The notes: a model not told the origin generated them from the sequence alone. A DNA stretch of 64,000 nt from DATFLS01 sp964413425 (GCA_964413425.1 CAYPST010000001.1:58172-122171); one strand, 5' to 3'. Positions 1-9,216 are shown, counted from the stretch's first letter. Translations and numbers: made by a program.

Positions 1-1251
1 GAAGCACCAGGCAACCCCGGCATAGCCGTTGGGATCCCGTCCGTCGAGTTCGTACTTGTTATTTAAATAGAGTGCAATATCATACGCTCTTCCCGGATGC
101 TCCGTCCACTCCAGGATCTTCTTCCCCCAGTACATCCGCATGTATCCGTGCATTTTCCCGGTAAGAACCATTTCCATCTGAGCGGCATTCCAGTAAGGAT
201 CATGGGTCTCTGCTCTCTCAAATTCTCCCGGGGAGTACATATATTCACGCGTATCTTCTGCATGTTCGGACAGAGTTACCCCAGCCCACTGTGGCAGGCA
301 GGAAAATTCATCGTAATTTTCGGTGTAATAACAAAAATTCACGCTCAGTTCCCGCCGCACAATCAACTCTTCCAGGTAAGGGTCTTTGCCCGGACTTTCA
401 GTCTCCAGGATCTTCCCGGCGATATAGAGCGGAGAGATTTGGCCGAAACGGAGATAGGGACTCATGCGTGAGAGGGCGTCTTCCACCGGATTATTACGGT
501 CGATATCATATCGATCCAGTTTCTTCGCGATGAAAGTATTCAACAAATCACGTGCACGGGAAGTCCCGCCCCGGAAGTGCTCAGTCGGTGTCACCGATCG
601 ATCAACGTCAAGTGCGTGCAGCACAGCAGAGATATCCGAAATGTCTGCAGACCGGATACTAGGGCCGACGGAGGGATTCCTCACCTCTTCCCGCGTTACC
701 GGGTGGAGAAATTTATCCAGATGGCGGTGTATTTTTGGCCGGATGGTTCTGGCAGCATACTCGCGTTTCAAAGTAACTTCCTCCACCGGGACCACCACAT
801 CAGATTCCACCTGGAATAAGGGACAATCGATGTTCCCGGCAACCTCCCGGCGCCACTGCCTCTGGATGCGCGTGTACCCGCGATCGGTAACCATAAGTAC
901 TGCCCGCCGGGAAAATTCTATGGCAACCCGTTCCGGAGACTGATAACGAATGGCCATCTGAATTCCGCGCTCTCGTAATTTCTGCTGTGTTTCCTGAAGC
1001 CCTTCCAGCATGAACTTGTAATGCCGGGCATTGGCCTCAGGATACTCACCGGTAATGCCGAACACCACCAGCGGCGGCACATTCAAACGGTTCGCATGCT
1101 GAACGGCAAACTCCAGAGCGTGATTGTACTCCTCTCGCTGAGAAGCCTGCATCCAATAGATCACATACTTCCCGGACTGCCCTGTGTGATCAGTCAGTCT
1201 TTGAACCCGCTCGGTCGGAATCATCGCCTGCGCCTCTAATGAACTTTTCAT
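1..1251 (-). CDS. phrB: Class II CPD photolyase, 3' end cut by window edge
   Basis: DNA repair flavoenzyme that splits cyclobutane pyrimidine dimers with blue light. My reading of the minus strand gives 417 open codons running off the left edge. Class II hallmarks are clear: RRELSVNFCYY near residue 300, GKMHGYMRMYWGKKILEW near 370, and KYELDGRDPNGYAG near 400. These line the FAD pocket in the family. Only a few dozen C-terminal residues should be missing, given a usual length of about 450-480. The ATG at 1251 follows a strong purine-rich ribosome site (GGGAGGAGG), which decides the start. It sits 24 bases after the SRPBCC gene and is the last visible gene of the light-response operon, so photoprotection and photorepair are probably co-expressed. 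Confidence 0.93.
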   Translation of the reverse strand, partial: MKSSLEAQAMIPTERVQRLTDHTGQSGKYVIYWMQASQREEYNHALEFAVQHANRLNVPPLVVFGITGEYPEANARHYKFMLEGLQETQQKLRERGIQMAIRYQSPERVAIEFSRRAVLMVTDRGYTRIQRQWRREVAGNIDCPLFQVESDVVVPVEEVTLKREYAARTIRPKIHRHLDKFLHPVTREEVRNPSVGPSIRSADISDISAVLHALDVDRSVTPTEHFRGGTSRARDLLNTFIAKKLDRYDIDRNNPVEDALSRMSPYLRFGQISPLYIAGKILETESPGKDPYLEELIVRRELSVNFCYYTENYDEFSCLPQWAGVTLSEHAEDTREYMYSPGEFERAETHDPYWNAAQMEMVLTGKMHGYMRMYWGKKILEWTEHPGRAYDIALYLNNKYELDGRDPNGYAGVAWCF

Positions 1252-1275
1252 TCTCCCGTCCTCCTCCCGTGTCAA

Positions 1276-1746
1276 TCATCGGTCCTTTCCGAACCGGTGT
1301 CTGAGGATTTCCGCCCGGAAGTGAAAAATGTCGTTCAGGCGTTTCCGGACGACGAACTTATGCACCAATTCTCCTATTATGCTCAGCGGCATGGCATAAT
1401 GGACAATATCTTCCATTCTGGTGCCAGAAGCGGTTTCCCGGAACAGATGCTGATGATGCCAGAACCGATACGGTCCGAAGCGCTGTTCATCTACGAACAT
1501 CTTCCCGGGATGAAAATGAGTGATTTCGGTAATCCATCGGAGGGAGACGCCGGGAAATACGCCAATTCGGTACGTGATTATCAGACCTGCATACATCTGA
1601 TCAGGTACCTCCGAAGTGATGCGAAACCGCAGCCAGTCAGGTGTGATGTCAGCGAGATTCCCGGGATCAGAGAAGAAATTCCATGCCTCCGCTAACTCAA
1701 CCGGCAGCAGCTGCGTGCGATGAATGCGATGAAGGTTCACGTTCAA
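1276..1746 (-). CDS. SRPBCC-fold protein in the carotenoid/photolyase operon
   Basis: A 156-residue soluble protein with the START/Bet v1-like SRPBCC pattern: an N-terminal strand followed by PVELAEAWNFFSDPGNLADITP, a central antiparallel sheet with the RWITEITHFHPGKMFVDEQ segment, and a C-terminal helix. Such folds bind hydrophobic ligands in a deep cavity. Proteins of this kind are often annotated as cell division inhibitor or ligand-binding SRPBCC, but no specific function is established from sequence. It sits between the CruF-like gene (61 bases upstream) and photolyase (24 bases downstream). That placement suggests a role in handling a lipophilic pigment or intermediate, which is inference only. 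Confidence 0.75.
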   Translation of the reverse strand: MNVNLHRIHRTQLLPVELAEAWNFFSDPGNLADITPDWLRFRITSEVPDQMYAGLIITYRIGVFPGVSLRWITEITHFHPGKMFVDEQRFGPYRFWHHQHLFRETASGTRMEDIVHYAMPLSIIGELVHKFVVRKRLNDIFHFRAEILRHRFGKDR

Positions 1747-1807
1747 TCAGTTCCAACCTTTCCTGCCTCGAATGATACTTCAGTTATCAGAAGCTACAGT
1801 TATAATT

Positions 1808-2503
1808 TCACTTTAAAAGCACCAACCCGAAATAGAGTATCTGGGCAAAAAATATATGCTTTGCTAACATAGGCGCCTGATTCGGTACGGCATTGAACCG
1901 CAGACCGAGAACCGTGAAGAACAGACTTATTACGAACCAGGCGGTGTAATTCCGGAGCGGAATGCCCCCGCCAAACCAATGCCAGTACCCCAGTGTGACA
2001 GCCACTTGCTCCAGAAGGAAATCAAACAGGACCATCGACACTGCAATCAAAAGTCCCCGGAGCAGCCATTTCTGTTGTGTATTTTTCACAAGCCAGTCAA
2101 CAACGCCGTTTGACGCCAGAAGCATCCCCAGCCATGCGAAACCGATTGCCAGGGGTACTCCCCGAATCACCGGCCGGAGCACCTGGCCGTATTGATACTT
2201 TCCAAAAATTACGCCCGTTTGCGCCCCAATTAGTTCTACGAAAAAACTTGCGCCCAGCACAAAGAAGCTCCAGGCAATGAATACCAGACGACTGTGAGTC
2301 GACAGAATCCGATAATACTCACCTGCTAACCATATCCCGAGAACGATAATAACCGGCCCAGCCAGAATTCTCATGGTATCCTGCAATATTCCCAGGAGAT
2401 GCCAGAACCCGCCGGCCAGGAGTATAAAGTAGAGCGCTCCGAGCTTGATCCGGGATATATGCTCCCGGTTGAATCCTCTCCGGATAAACCCGAATCTCCT
2501 CAT
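1808..2503 (-). CDS. cruF: CruF-like carotenoid 1',2'-hydratase
   Basis: Integral membrane protein of the DUF422/Caroten_synth family, whose CruF members hydrate the psi end of carotenoids. About seven hydrophobic helices are visible. Family landmarks include RGVPLAIGFAWLGM mid-protein and DFLLEQVAVTLGYWHW followed by IPLRNYTAWF. The open frame extends to 2623, but its first 40 residues overlap the glycosyltransferase end and are not membrane-like. The ATG at 2503 has a GGAAG site and leaves 34 bases after the upstream stop, so I chose it (231 aa). A hydrated end is the natural acceptor for the glycosyltransferase encoded just upstream. Confidence 0.85.
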   Translation of the reverse strand: MRRFGFIRRGFNREHISRIKLGALYFILLAGGFWHLLGILQDTMRILAGPVIIVLGIWLAGEYYRILSTHSRLVFIAWSFFVLGASFFVELIGAQTGVIFGKYQYGQVLRPVIRGVPLAIGFAWLGMLLASNGVVDWLVKNTQQKWLLRGLLIAVSMVLFDFLLEQVAVTLGYWHWFGGGIPLRNYTAWFVISLFFTVLGLRFNAVPNQAPMLAKHIFFAQILYFGLVLLK

Positions 2504-2537
2504 ATCTTCCGTATGTTCCTGTCTTGTTAGCCAGCCA

Positions 2538-3659
2538 TTAAGGCGAGTGAAGAACAATGTCCCGCCCCTTCCAGTGTATAACCCCTTTCTTGACTTGCCG
2601 GTAGGAATCCACACTGATGACAAGCGTTAACAGGACCGCTACCGGATGCAGCAGAACACTTAGCAAAATGGGATGCCGAAACCGCAGAGCCAGCCCGCCC
2701 CTGATAAGCACATTCACAGCGATTGCTGCCCCTGAAAGCAACGCAAATGGCCGGAACCATATCACCGCGTAAGGGGCGATGGCCGTCAGCAACATCAGCG
2801 GCACAGCGACCCAGAAGAGCACGCTGTTATAGCCGGTCAATCCGAACATGATTTTCGTCATACCCTCCCGGGTCTCCTGCATTGTGCGGTACATTCTGGC
2901 AAATACCACCCCGGTCCCGGCTGCCGTCATCATCCGGATCCCGGCGGCTTTGGCCTTCCGGGCCAGCTCAACATCTTCAACTATTTCTACGCGAACAGCC
3001 TGATGTCCTCCCAGCGATTGATACATGTCCCGCGTACATGCCAGCCATTGTCCGTTGGCTGCCGATAAAGACGGAGCCGAAAACCGCAAGACAGCCCAGA
3101 GGGGCAGAGTACTGTAGAGAATCACGTCTATCATCGGTACCAGGAGTTTTTCCGGAACCGTCCGGGTTATCTGCTGCGGAAATGCAGAAAATAATCCAAG
3201 ATTACGCTGCTGCATCCATGCGATCGTCCTGGTCACTGCATCCGGAGCACACCAGTTATCCGCATCCGTGAAAATGAGCACCTCACCGCCCGCCACCTGA
3301 CTCAATTGATGACAGGCCCAATTTTTTCCGGTCCAGCCAGGGGGTACCGGCTCCCCCCGTATCAGGGTGATATTCGAATGGCGGGCAGCATACTCTTCTA
3401 CCAACTCGCCGGTTTTATCTTCCGACCGGTCATCCAGCACCAGAATTTCCAGGGGTTCATAATTCTGCCGCACCAATCCCTCCAGGCACCGACTGATATT
3501 GCTGGCCTCATTCCGGGCCGGGACCAGCAACGAAACCTTTACCTGCTCAAGGACTGCTCCGCTCTGGCTCAACTGCGGGCCCCAAATAATATTCATGTAC
3601 GAAATGAGCAGCAGGATGAAAAGCAGGGCGAAAATAACTGAAGCAAAGTACAACATCAC
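2538..3659 (-). CDS. Family 2 glycosyltransferase, carotenoid type (CruG/CrtQ-like)
   Basis: GT-A-fold glycosyltransferase of 373 residues with an N-terminal membrane helix (about 4-25) and three or four C-terminal helices (about 275-355). Catalytic features visible are LLVPARNEA (45-52), VLDDRSEDKT (74-83), the DAD metal site at 132-134, and EDVELARKAKAAG, the family's acceptor/base region. Enzymes of this type glycosylate hydroxylated or carboxylated carotenoids at the membrane. It lies between the acyltransferase (7-base gap) and CruF, supporting sugar addition to the CruF-made hydroxyl. The sugar donor cannot be read from sequence. Confidence 0.85.
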   Translation of the reverse strand: MMLYFASVIFALLFILLLISYMNIIWGPQLSQSGAVLEQVKVSLLVPARNEASNISRCLEGLVRQNYEPLEILVLDDRSEDKTGELVEEYAARHSNITLIRGEPVPPGWTGKNWACHQLSQVAGGEVLIFTDADNWCAPDAVTRTIAWMQQRNLGLFSAFPQQITRTVPEKLLVPMIDVILYSTLPLWAVLRFSAPSLSAANGQWLACTRDMYQSLGGHQAVRVEIVEDVELARKAKAAGIRMMTAAGTGVVFARMYRTMQETREGMTKIMFGLTGYNSVLFWVAVPLMLLTAIAPYAVIWFRPFALLSGAAIAVNVLIRGGLALRFRHPILLSVLLHPVAVLLTLVISVDSYRQVKKGVIHWKGRDIVLHSP

Positions 3660-3666
3660 CGAAATC

Positions 3667-4386
3667 CTAAGTAAACCACTCTTTGAATTGCCGGTATCTG
3701 GTATGGACTGAGGGCGTACCCTTCAGGAGAGGTGTGGCTGGTGGTTCCGTTTTCATATGATCAACCAGTTCGTCCAGCAACTGGGTCTCCTCCTTCTCTA
3801 ACCATGGCATCCCCGGAAATTCCTGGCCAGTGATTACGTGATTTTCACCAAAGAGGACAAACACCTCCGGACGCTGTTCCGCACACAACTCCGCTTTTAT
3901 CGCCACGGGGATGATACTGACGCTGCCCTGATAACGAGTGAGAACCCACTCCAGTCCGCTTCGAAAATCCAGCGGACGCTGAAACCAGGACACCAGATCT
4001 CCCTGGGGAAAAATGCAGACCAGCGAGGCGGGTTTACTGTGCTCGTCCAGCAACTCCAGAGTATATTGCAGCGATTCCATCATCCCCTTCCGTGATTCCA
4101 GTGGAATGGAGTAAGCCCCCACCTTCGCAAAGAACCGGAACGACCGAAGCTGGTCCTCGGTCACCATGAGATAGAACGGCCGCTTGAAGACCTTCACATT
4201 GAGCAGATAGATTAAGAATCCGTCCCACCAGGTGCTGTGATTAGGTGCAAGCACTACGGGAATCGCCGGGGCAGTCGAAGGAATATCACCATAGATATAA
4301 ATCCCTGCAAAGGACTTCCTGAGCAGCCGAAAAATGTAGGAACGGAAGATCTGCTCGAACCATCCTGAATGAGCGGCTTTAATCAT
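3667..4386 (-). CDS. PlsC-type acyltransferase, probably carotenoid glycoside acylation
   Basis: Lysophospholipid acyltransferase-like protein of 239 residues. The HX4D catalytic motif is NHSTWWD (His50, Asp55), preceded by APVVLAP-like sheet residues, and a second block (IPLESRKGMMESLQ) and an IFPQGD block follow in the order known for the family. Known relatives move acyl chains onto glycerol phosphate. Between phytoene synthase and a carotenoid glycosyltransferase the likely acceptor is the sugar of a carotenoid glycoside, giving an acyl-glycosyl carotenoid; that is inference. The start overlaps the stop of a 35-residue ORF by 8 bases, the same spacing as two other junctions in this operon. 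Confidence 0.8.
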   Translation of the reverse strand: MIKAAHSGWFEQIFRSYIFRLLRKSFAGIYIYGDIPSTAPAIPVVLAPNHSTWWDGFLIYLLNVKVFKRPFYLMVTEDQLRSFRFFAKVGAYSIPLESRKGMMESLQYTLELLDEHSKPASLVCIFPQGDLVSWFQRPLDFRSGLEWVLTRYQGSVSIIPVAIKAELCAEQRPEVFVLFGENHVITGQEFPGMPWLEKEETQLLDELVDHMKTEPPATPLLKGTPSVHTRYRQFKEWFT

Positions 4387-4486
4387 GATCCGGTGCCGTG
4401 CCCAGTGTTAAAAACTTGAATTTCAGTACCGGGCCATGGATACACGAGTCCACACTCAAATTTTCCGAATTCATACTGGCAGCCAT
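4379..4486 (-). CDS. 35-residue small ORF translationally coupled to the acyltransferase
   Basis: A short frame beginning MAASMNSENLSV and ending in GTAPDHD. It sits directly behind a strong ribosome site (GAGGAGGG, 4488-4495) and its stop overlaps the acyltransferase start as ATGATTAA. The acyltransferase has no good ribosome site of its own, so this ORF may act as a leader that feeds ribosomes into it, or it may encode a real small protein. No membrane segment or known domain is visible. It fills most of the 144-base space after phytoene synthase. Confidence 0.5.
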   Translation of the reverse strand: MAASMNSENLSVDSCIHGPVLKFKFLTLGTAPDHD

Positions 4487-4530
4487 TCCCTCCTCGTTAC
4501 ATCCTGCGATTTCTACCCTGTCAGGAACCA

Positions 4531-5445
4531 TTATGTATTCACCGACACCATTTGCTCTTGCCTGAACGACAGCCTGGTTCGGAGGATTTCTCCGAGCAGG
4601 ATTTGCAGTTTCTCGGTCTTTGGTACATATACACGTTCCAGGAACGGATTATAGCCGCGCGCTTCAATCTTTGCGAGAATGCCCCGGTAGATCTTACTGG
4701 CAGCGTAAATGGCAAATTGAGCATTCTTCTCCAATAACTGGATGCCTGGCTGGGCTTCATCGTAATATCGGTGGGCTCTGCTCACCTGAAAGGTCATGAG
4801 GTCCTGCATTGCGTCAGACATAGTACCTGCCTGAACATGATGATCTCTCAGATTAAACCTTCCCAGTTCATCCTGGGGCAAATATATTCTGCCTCGTCCG
4901 ACATCCTCTTTCACATCCCGCAGAATATTCGTCAACTGCATGGCAATCCCCAATTTTTCTGCGTATGCAAAGGCCTCCTCACTCTGGTATCCCAGAACAT
5001 AGGTCATCATAATCCCCACAACGCCCGCCACCCGATAGGCAAACAGATACAGATCATCAAAGGTCTCGTAGCGTGAGAGCCGGAGGTCCATTTCAATGCC
5101 CTGTAACAGCTCCTGCGGATATTGTTCCGGAATCTCATATTCCCTGGCAACAATAATGAAAGGCTGCAGTACGGGATGTTCTGATTCTCCGGTGCGGTAG
5201 GCGACACTGAGTTCCTCGGAGAGATAGGAGATCTCCCGGCTCAGCTCTTCAACAGAGCGCTGCCGGGGGTTATCTATCAAATTATCTGCATACCGGCAGA
5301 GGCCATACAGTGCATAGGTGGCCCACTGCTTCTGCTCCGGAAGCATCCGGGCGGAAAGATAGAAGCTTTTCGAGTGATGCGCCGTCAGCAGCCGGGCATG
5401 TTCGAATGCCACTTTGTTTTCGCCATTCATCCAGTGGTATTTCAT
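4531..5445 (-). CDS. crtB: Phytoene/squalene synthase family enzyme
   Basis: Head-to-head prenyl synthase of 304 residues that condenses two GGPP (or FPP) molecules, the first committed carotenoid step. The two aspartate-rich Mg-diphosphate sites are intact: DNLID (54-58) in RYADNLIDN, and RDVKED (176-181) in NILRDVKEDVGRGRIYLP. HHSKSFYLSARMLP near residue 25 is the conserved N-terminal block. Start ATG at 5445 lies 4 bases beyond the desaturase stop, so translation is probably coupled. C40 (CrtB) rather than C30 (CrtM) is favoured by the cyclase and CruF partners, not by sequence alone. Confidence 0.93.
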   Translation of the reverse strand: MKYHWMNGENKVAFEHARLLTAHHSKSFYLSARMLPEQKQWATYALYGLCRYADNLIDNPRQRSVEELSREISYLSEELSVAYRTGESEHPVLQPFIIVAREYEIPEQYPQELLQGIEMDLRLSRYETFDDLYLFAYRVAGVVGIMMTYVLGYQSEEAFAYAEKLGIAMQLTNILRDVKEDVGRGRIYLPQDELGRFNLRDHHVQAGTMSDAMQDLMTFQVSRAHRYYDEAQPGIQLLEKNAQFAIYAASKIYRGILAKIEARGYNPFLERVYVPKTEKLQILLGEILRTRLSFRQEQMVSVNT

Positions 5446-5449
5446 ACAA

Positions 5450-6955
5450 TCAGGCCCTTTTTCTTTGATATTGTTGCATATTAAAATCTGAGAGCACCAC
5501 CTGCTCGGTGGCTTCCGCAGTCAGGAGCACGCCAGGCACTCCGGCTCCGGGGTGAGTACTCGCTCCTACAAAATACAGCCTGTCGATGTCTTCACTCCGG
5601 TTATGCGGACGGAAGATGGCGGTCTGGGTGAGTTTCGGCTCCACGCCCCACGCACTTCCCAGGTACGAATTGCGCTGCGTCCGGAAATCCTCCGGAGTAA
5701 ACAATTCCATAACGCCGATATTCTCCGTCAATCCCTGTAATCCGAAATCCTCCTCCAGATAACGCAGGATTCTTCCGGCATATCGCTCCCCCTGCTGCTC
5801 CCAGTCGATACCGCTTCGAGCGTTTGCCACGGGAACCAGGATCGTCATGCTCTCGGCGTCAGGCGGGGCCATCCCGGGATCCGTGCGGCTTGGAACATGC
5901 AGATAGATGGAAAAATCCTCCGGAAGAATCTTCTGATCGAATATATCCCGGACCAGTTCCTTGTATCGAGGGGACAGCACAATTGTGTGATGCCGGAGCT
6001 GCGGAAATTGCTTTTTCACACCTACATACATCAAAAATGCACTCATGGAATAATCCAGGTTTTCCACCCGGCGGTTGGTCCACTTATGTCTATGTACCGG
6101 AGGTATCAACTCCCGATAGGTATGAGCAAAATCCGCATTGGATATAACGGCGTCGGCGTCGAGGAACCGTCCATCCGTCTGTACTCCCACAGCCATACCA
6201 TCGTTGACGACAATTTCCCGGGCCGGAGTATTGGTGAGTACGCGTCCTCCCAGTGATTCGAAGACCGACTCCAGCGCCCCGACCAGCGAATACATGCCGC
6301 CTTTGGAGTACCAGACGCCGCCGATCTTCTCCAGATAGGGAATCATCAGGTAAACCGCCGGGGCGCGAAACGGATTCCCGCCGATGAACAGGGGATGAAA
6401 GGAAAACGCAAACTGATGCCGGGGGTCTGCAAAATGGCGCCTTACAAAAGTATGAGTCGACAACAGCGCCTTCAGTTTCAGAGCCCGGGGAAGGAACTGC
6501 AGCATGGTCCCCCAATCCATAAACGGCTGGGATCCGAGTCCGTCGGTGATGACCGCATGATACAACTCACGTGATTCCCGGACGAAATCCTCGTAATGCT
6601 CCGCATCCGACGGGTTAAATTGCTTCATCTGCGCAATCATCCGGTCGGTATCATCCGTATAATCCAGGTATGTACGGTCATGATAATATATCCGATAGAA
6701 CGGATTCAATTTTGTCAGCTTTAGGTGATCCTCCATCCGGGTTCCACCGGCGTGAAACACCTTCTGAATGATATCGGGCGCCGTGATGAGTGACGGCCCC
6801 ATATCGAAGGTGTATCCCTCCTTTTTCAGCTGGAAAGCATGGCCGCCCACAGCAGCATTCTTCTCCAGGAGAGTCACTTCAAATCCCAACCCCTGTAATC
6901 GAATGGCAATAGCCAGACCACCCAATCCGGCGCCAATGACCACGATCTTATTCAT
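5450..6955 (-). CDS. CrtI/CrtN-family carotenoid desaturase (copy 1)
   Basis: Flavoprotein of 501 residues. N-terminal dinucleotide fold VIGAGLGGLAIAIRLQGLGF (from residue 5) with ELEK-type acidic end, then GYTFDMGPSLITAPDI typical of CrtI-type desaturases, and the C-terminal FAD block LYFVGASTHPGAGVPGVLLTAEA. Family members insert or rearrange double bonds in phytoene, diapophytoene or later intermediates. The start overlaps the previous desaturase by 8 bases. Which of the two copies makes lycopene and which does the 3,4-desaturation (CrtD role) cannot be settled by eye; immediate proximity to crtB is suggestive of the phytoene step. Confidence 0.88.
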   Translation of the reverse strand: MNKIVVIGAGLGGLAIAIRLQGLGFEVTLLEKNAAVGGHAFQLKKEGYTFDMGPSLITAPDIIQKVFHAGGTRMEDHLKLTKLNPFYRIYYHDRTYLDYTDDTDRMIAQMKQFNPSDAEHYEDFVRESRELYHAVITDGLGSQPFMDWGTMLQFLPRALKLKALLSTHTFVRRHFADPRHQFAFSFHPLFIGGNPFRAPAVYLMIPYLEKIGGVWYSKGGMYSLVGALESVFESLGGRVLTNTPAREIVVNDGMAVGVQTDGRFLDADAVISNADFAHTYRELIPPVHRHKWTNRRVENLDYSMSAFLMYVGVKKQFPQLRHHTIVLSPRYKELVRDIFDQKILPEDFSIYLHVPSRTDPGMAPPDAESMTILVPVANARSGIDWEQQGERYAGRILRYLEEDFGLQGLTENIGVMELFTPEDFRTQRNSYLGSAWGVEPKLTQTAIFRPHNRSEDIDRLYFVGASTHPGAGVPGVLLTAEATEQVVLSDFNMQQYQRKRA

Positions 6956-8546
6956 GTGTCCTTCCTTGCTTCTTTTGATTAATAATGCTGTCCAACCCGG
7001 CTTGCCAGTATTCCGTTATTTCCCGGAGTGACTGGCTATGATTCTGAGGCATGTCCTTCTCAACTGAGAACCCCTCCTGTTCGGCAATCAAAGTGGCCGC
7101 CATCCGTCCGGAGAGGAGCACCAGCGGTATCCCGCCGCCGGGATGGACCGAGCCACTGGCAAAGTACAGCCCCCGAATATCCCGGCTGCGATTGGGATGA
7201 CGTTGAAATGCCGTTGTCCGGCTGTTGGAAGACACCCCATAAATGCTCCCCTTATTGCTGCCAAACAGGCGAAAGAAGTCCACCGGAGTCAGTACTTCTT
7301 CCAGCTCGATATCCGAGGCGATATCAATGCCGTGTGCTCTGAGTTTTCGGAATACCTGCTGCCGGGTTTCACCGACAAACCGCGACCAGTTCTGGCTGCC
7401 GAACATATACGGCATATTCACCAGCACAAACCAGTTCTCCCGGCCTGCAGGGGCATCCCCGGGGTCGGTCTTTGAGGAGATTGCGATATATACCGTGGGA
7501 TCATCAGGAGCCCGCAATTCCTGAAACAACTGTCGAAACTCCTGCCGGTAATCATTGGAAAAGAAAATATTATGGTGCTTCAGATCCGGCGTCACACCTC
7601 GTTTGCCCCAGAAGAACACTAACCCGGAGAGCGATGGTTCAAGCGCAGTCACCTGCCGATGCAGGTGGGGCAGGTTCTCCAGCAGTTGATTGTAAGCGGT
7701 CACAACATCGACATTACAGATGACGTAATCCGCCCGGTAGGATTCTCCCCCGACTCGAACCCCTGCCACCTGCTCCCCGTTATGCTGTATTTTTTCCACC
7801 CGGGTCGAATGGTGAATTCGTACTCCCCTGGCACGCGCCATTTGCTGCAGTATCTCTACCAGACGATACATTCCTCCGGAAATGTAAAAGCCGCCCAGGC
7901 CGAATTCCACATAAGGGATAATGTTCAGCGTTGCCGGCGCCTGATAGGGATCGGAGCCGTTATATGTGGCATACCTGTCGAATAATTGAATCAACTTCGG
8001 ATCCTGAAAATGGGATGCGACAGCCTTATGGACCGTTCGCAGTGGATCGATTCTATGCAGAAGGGTGAGCGATTTCAAGTACATGGGAAAACGAGACAAA
8101 CTTATCTCATGAATCGGATTCCAGAGAAAGAGATCTGCCGTGTGCTCGAAAATCCGCTTACTATAACGGAGGAATCGACGGTACGAGCGCACATCATCCG
8201 GCGCAACACGACGGATTTCCGCTTCCATTGAAACCGGGTCCATACTGGCGTCGAACACAGTTCCGTCAGGAAACTGATATCTGCAGAGCGGATCCAGTGG
8301 AATATATTCTAAAGAATCCGACGGTTCCGCCTCGATGAACCGGAATAACTCATCCACCACAAACGGCATGGTCAGCAGGGAGGGGCCGGTATCGAATCGA
8401 TAGCCGTCCAGCCGGAGTTCATTCATCTTTCCGCCCAGCGACCGGTTCTGCTCAAACAGTGTGACGTCAAACCCCATTTTCGCCAGCCGGAGGGCACTGC
8501 TCAAACCCGCCAGTCCACCGCCGACGACAGTAACTTTCTTAGGCAT
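6948..8546 (-). CDS. CrtI/CrtD-family carotenoid desaturase (copy 2)
   Basis: Second CrtI-type flavoprotein, 532 residues from the chosen start. N-terminal VVGGGLAGLSSALRLAKMG, followed by GYRFDTGPSLLTMPFVVDELF, and a C-terminal LYFASGSVHPGGGIPLVLLSGR block. The open frame begins at 8570, but ATG 8546 has a GAAGGG site six bases upstream and gives the same 8-base overlap with the preceding cyclase gene that recurs in this operon. Partners (CruF, glycosyltransferase) suggest one copy is a CrtD-like 3',4'-desaturase acting on the hydrated psi end; assignment between copies is open. Confidence 0.87.
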   Translation of the reverse strand: MPKKVTVVGGGLAGLSSALRLAKMGFDVTLFEQNRSLGGKMNELRLDGYRFDTGPSLLTMPFVVDELFRFIEAEPSDSLEYIPLDPLCRYQFPDGTVFDASMDPVSMEAEIRRVAPDDVRSYRRFLRYSKRIFEHTADLFLWNPIHEISLSRFPMYLKSLTLLHRIDPLRTVHKAVASHFQDPKLIQLFDRYATYNGSDPYQAPATLNIIPYVEFGLGGFYISGGMYRLVEILQQMARARGVRIHHSTRVEKIQHNGEQVAGVRVGGESYRADYVICNVDVVTAYNQLLENLPHLHRQVTALEPSLSGLVFFWGKRGVTPDLKHHNIFFSNDYRQEFRQLFQELRAPDDPTVYIAISSKTDPGDAPAGRENWFVLVNMPYMFGSQNWSRFVGETRQQVFRKLRAHGIDIASDIELEEVLTPVDFFRLFGSNKGSIYGVSSNSRTTAFQRHPNRSRDIRGLYFASGSVHPGGGIPLVLLSGRMAATLIAEQEGFSVEKDMPQNHSQSLREITEYWQAGLDSIINQKKQGRTHE

Positions 8547-9216
8547 GGCGGACCCTTCGGAGTTTTTCATACAAAATGAGTGTGAACAGAATCAGTGCGA
8601 ATCCATAGAAGAAATCCTCCAGTGGGATAGTAAAAATGTATATACCCAGCTGGAAGGATGTATCATACAACACCAGAGGACGGGCGGTGAGATACCCGTT
8701 AAACAGCAAAATAAACACAGCCAGAACGCCCAGATATCGATAGGTTCTGCTTTCCAGGAGCACGCCGGTTTTCAACACCAGATCCAGCCCTATCACCAGA
8801 GCCAGGGCCAGCAAGACCAATCCCGGATATTCATATCCAAGCAGTAGAAACAGTGTTCCGATAATCAGGCTGCAGGCCGCGAAAACTCCAAGCGTTCCGG
8901 TACGAATTACAACAGCTGCTTCACGATGAGCGAAAAACACTTCCCAGACAAACAGGCAGGCGAACGGGACCGAAACAAAAAACAATATTTCCTCCACAGG
9001 GAGTCCTGCTACCCGAAATCCTGTGGTGTAATCCTGATTAAACCACCAGTGCCGCCCGACAACCAGGGCATCCCAGAGAACAAAAGGGACCAGCACGGCT
9101 GCGATAGCCGTAAAAACCATCGGCCACCTTGAGGCGAACCGGACTTTGTTTTCAAAACTAAAGCCAATCGGACCGGCCATCACCAGCACATTAAACAGGA
9201 GATATTCGTATTTCAT
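8539..9216 (-). CDS. crtYcd: Fused CrtYc-CrtYd lycopene cyclase
   Basis: Membrane protein of 225 residues made of two tandem lycopene-cyclase domains of about 100 residues, each with three hydrophobic helices. Each domain carries its acidic signature: PVEE (73-76) after WWFNQDY in the first, and PLEDF (198-202) in the second. In Actinobacteria the halves are separate CrtYc and CrtYd genes; here they are one chain. It forms beta rings on lycopene without a flavin-type fold. With CruF acting on the other end, a monocyclic gamma-carotene-type product is expected. Start and stop overlap both neighbours (4 and 8 bases). Confidence 0.88.
   Translation of the reverse strand: MKYEYLLFNVLVMAGPIGFSFENKVRFASRWPMVFTAIAAVLVPFVLWDALVVGRHWWFNQDYTTGFRVAGLPVEEILFFVSVPFACLFVWEVFFAHREAAVVIRTGTLGVFAACSLIIGTLFLLLGYEYPGLVLLALALVIGLDLVLKTGVLLESRTYRYLGVLAVFILLFNGYLTARPLVLYDTSFQLGIYIFTIPLEDFFYGFALILFTLILYEKLRRVRHA

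Noticed and set aside
2504..2623. 40-residue N-terminal extension of the CruF-like protein
   Set aside because: Overlaps the glycosyltransferase end, is not hydrophobic and has a worse start than ATG 2503.
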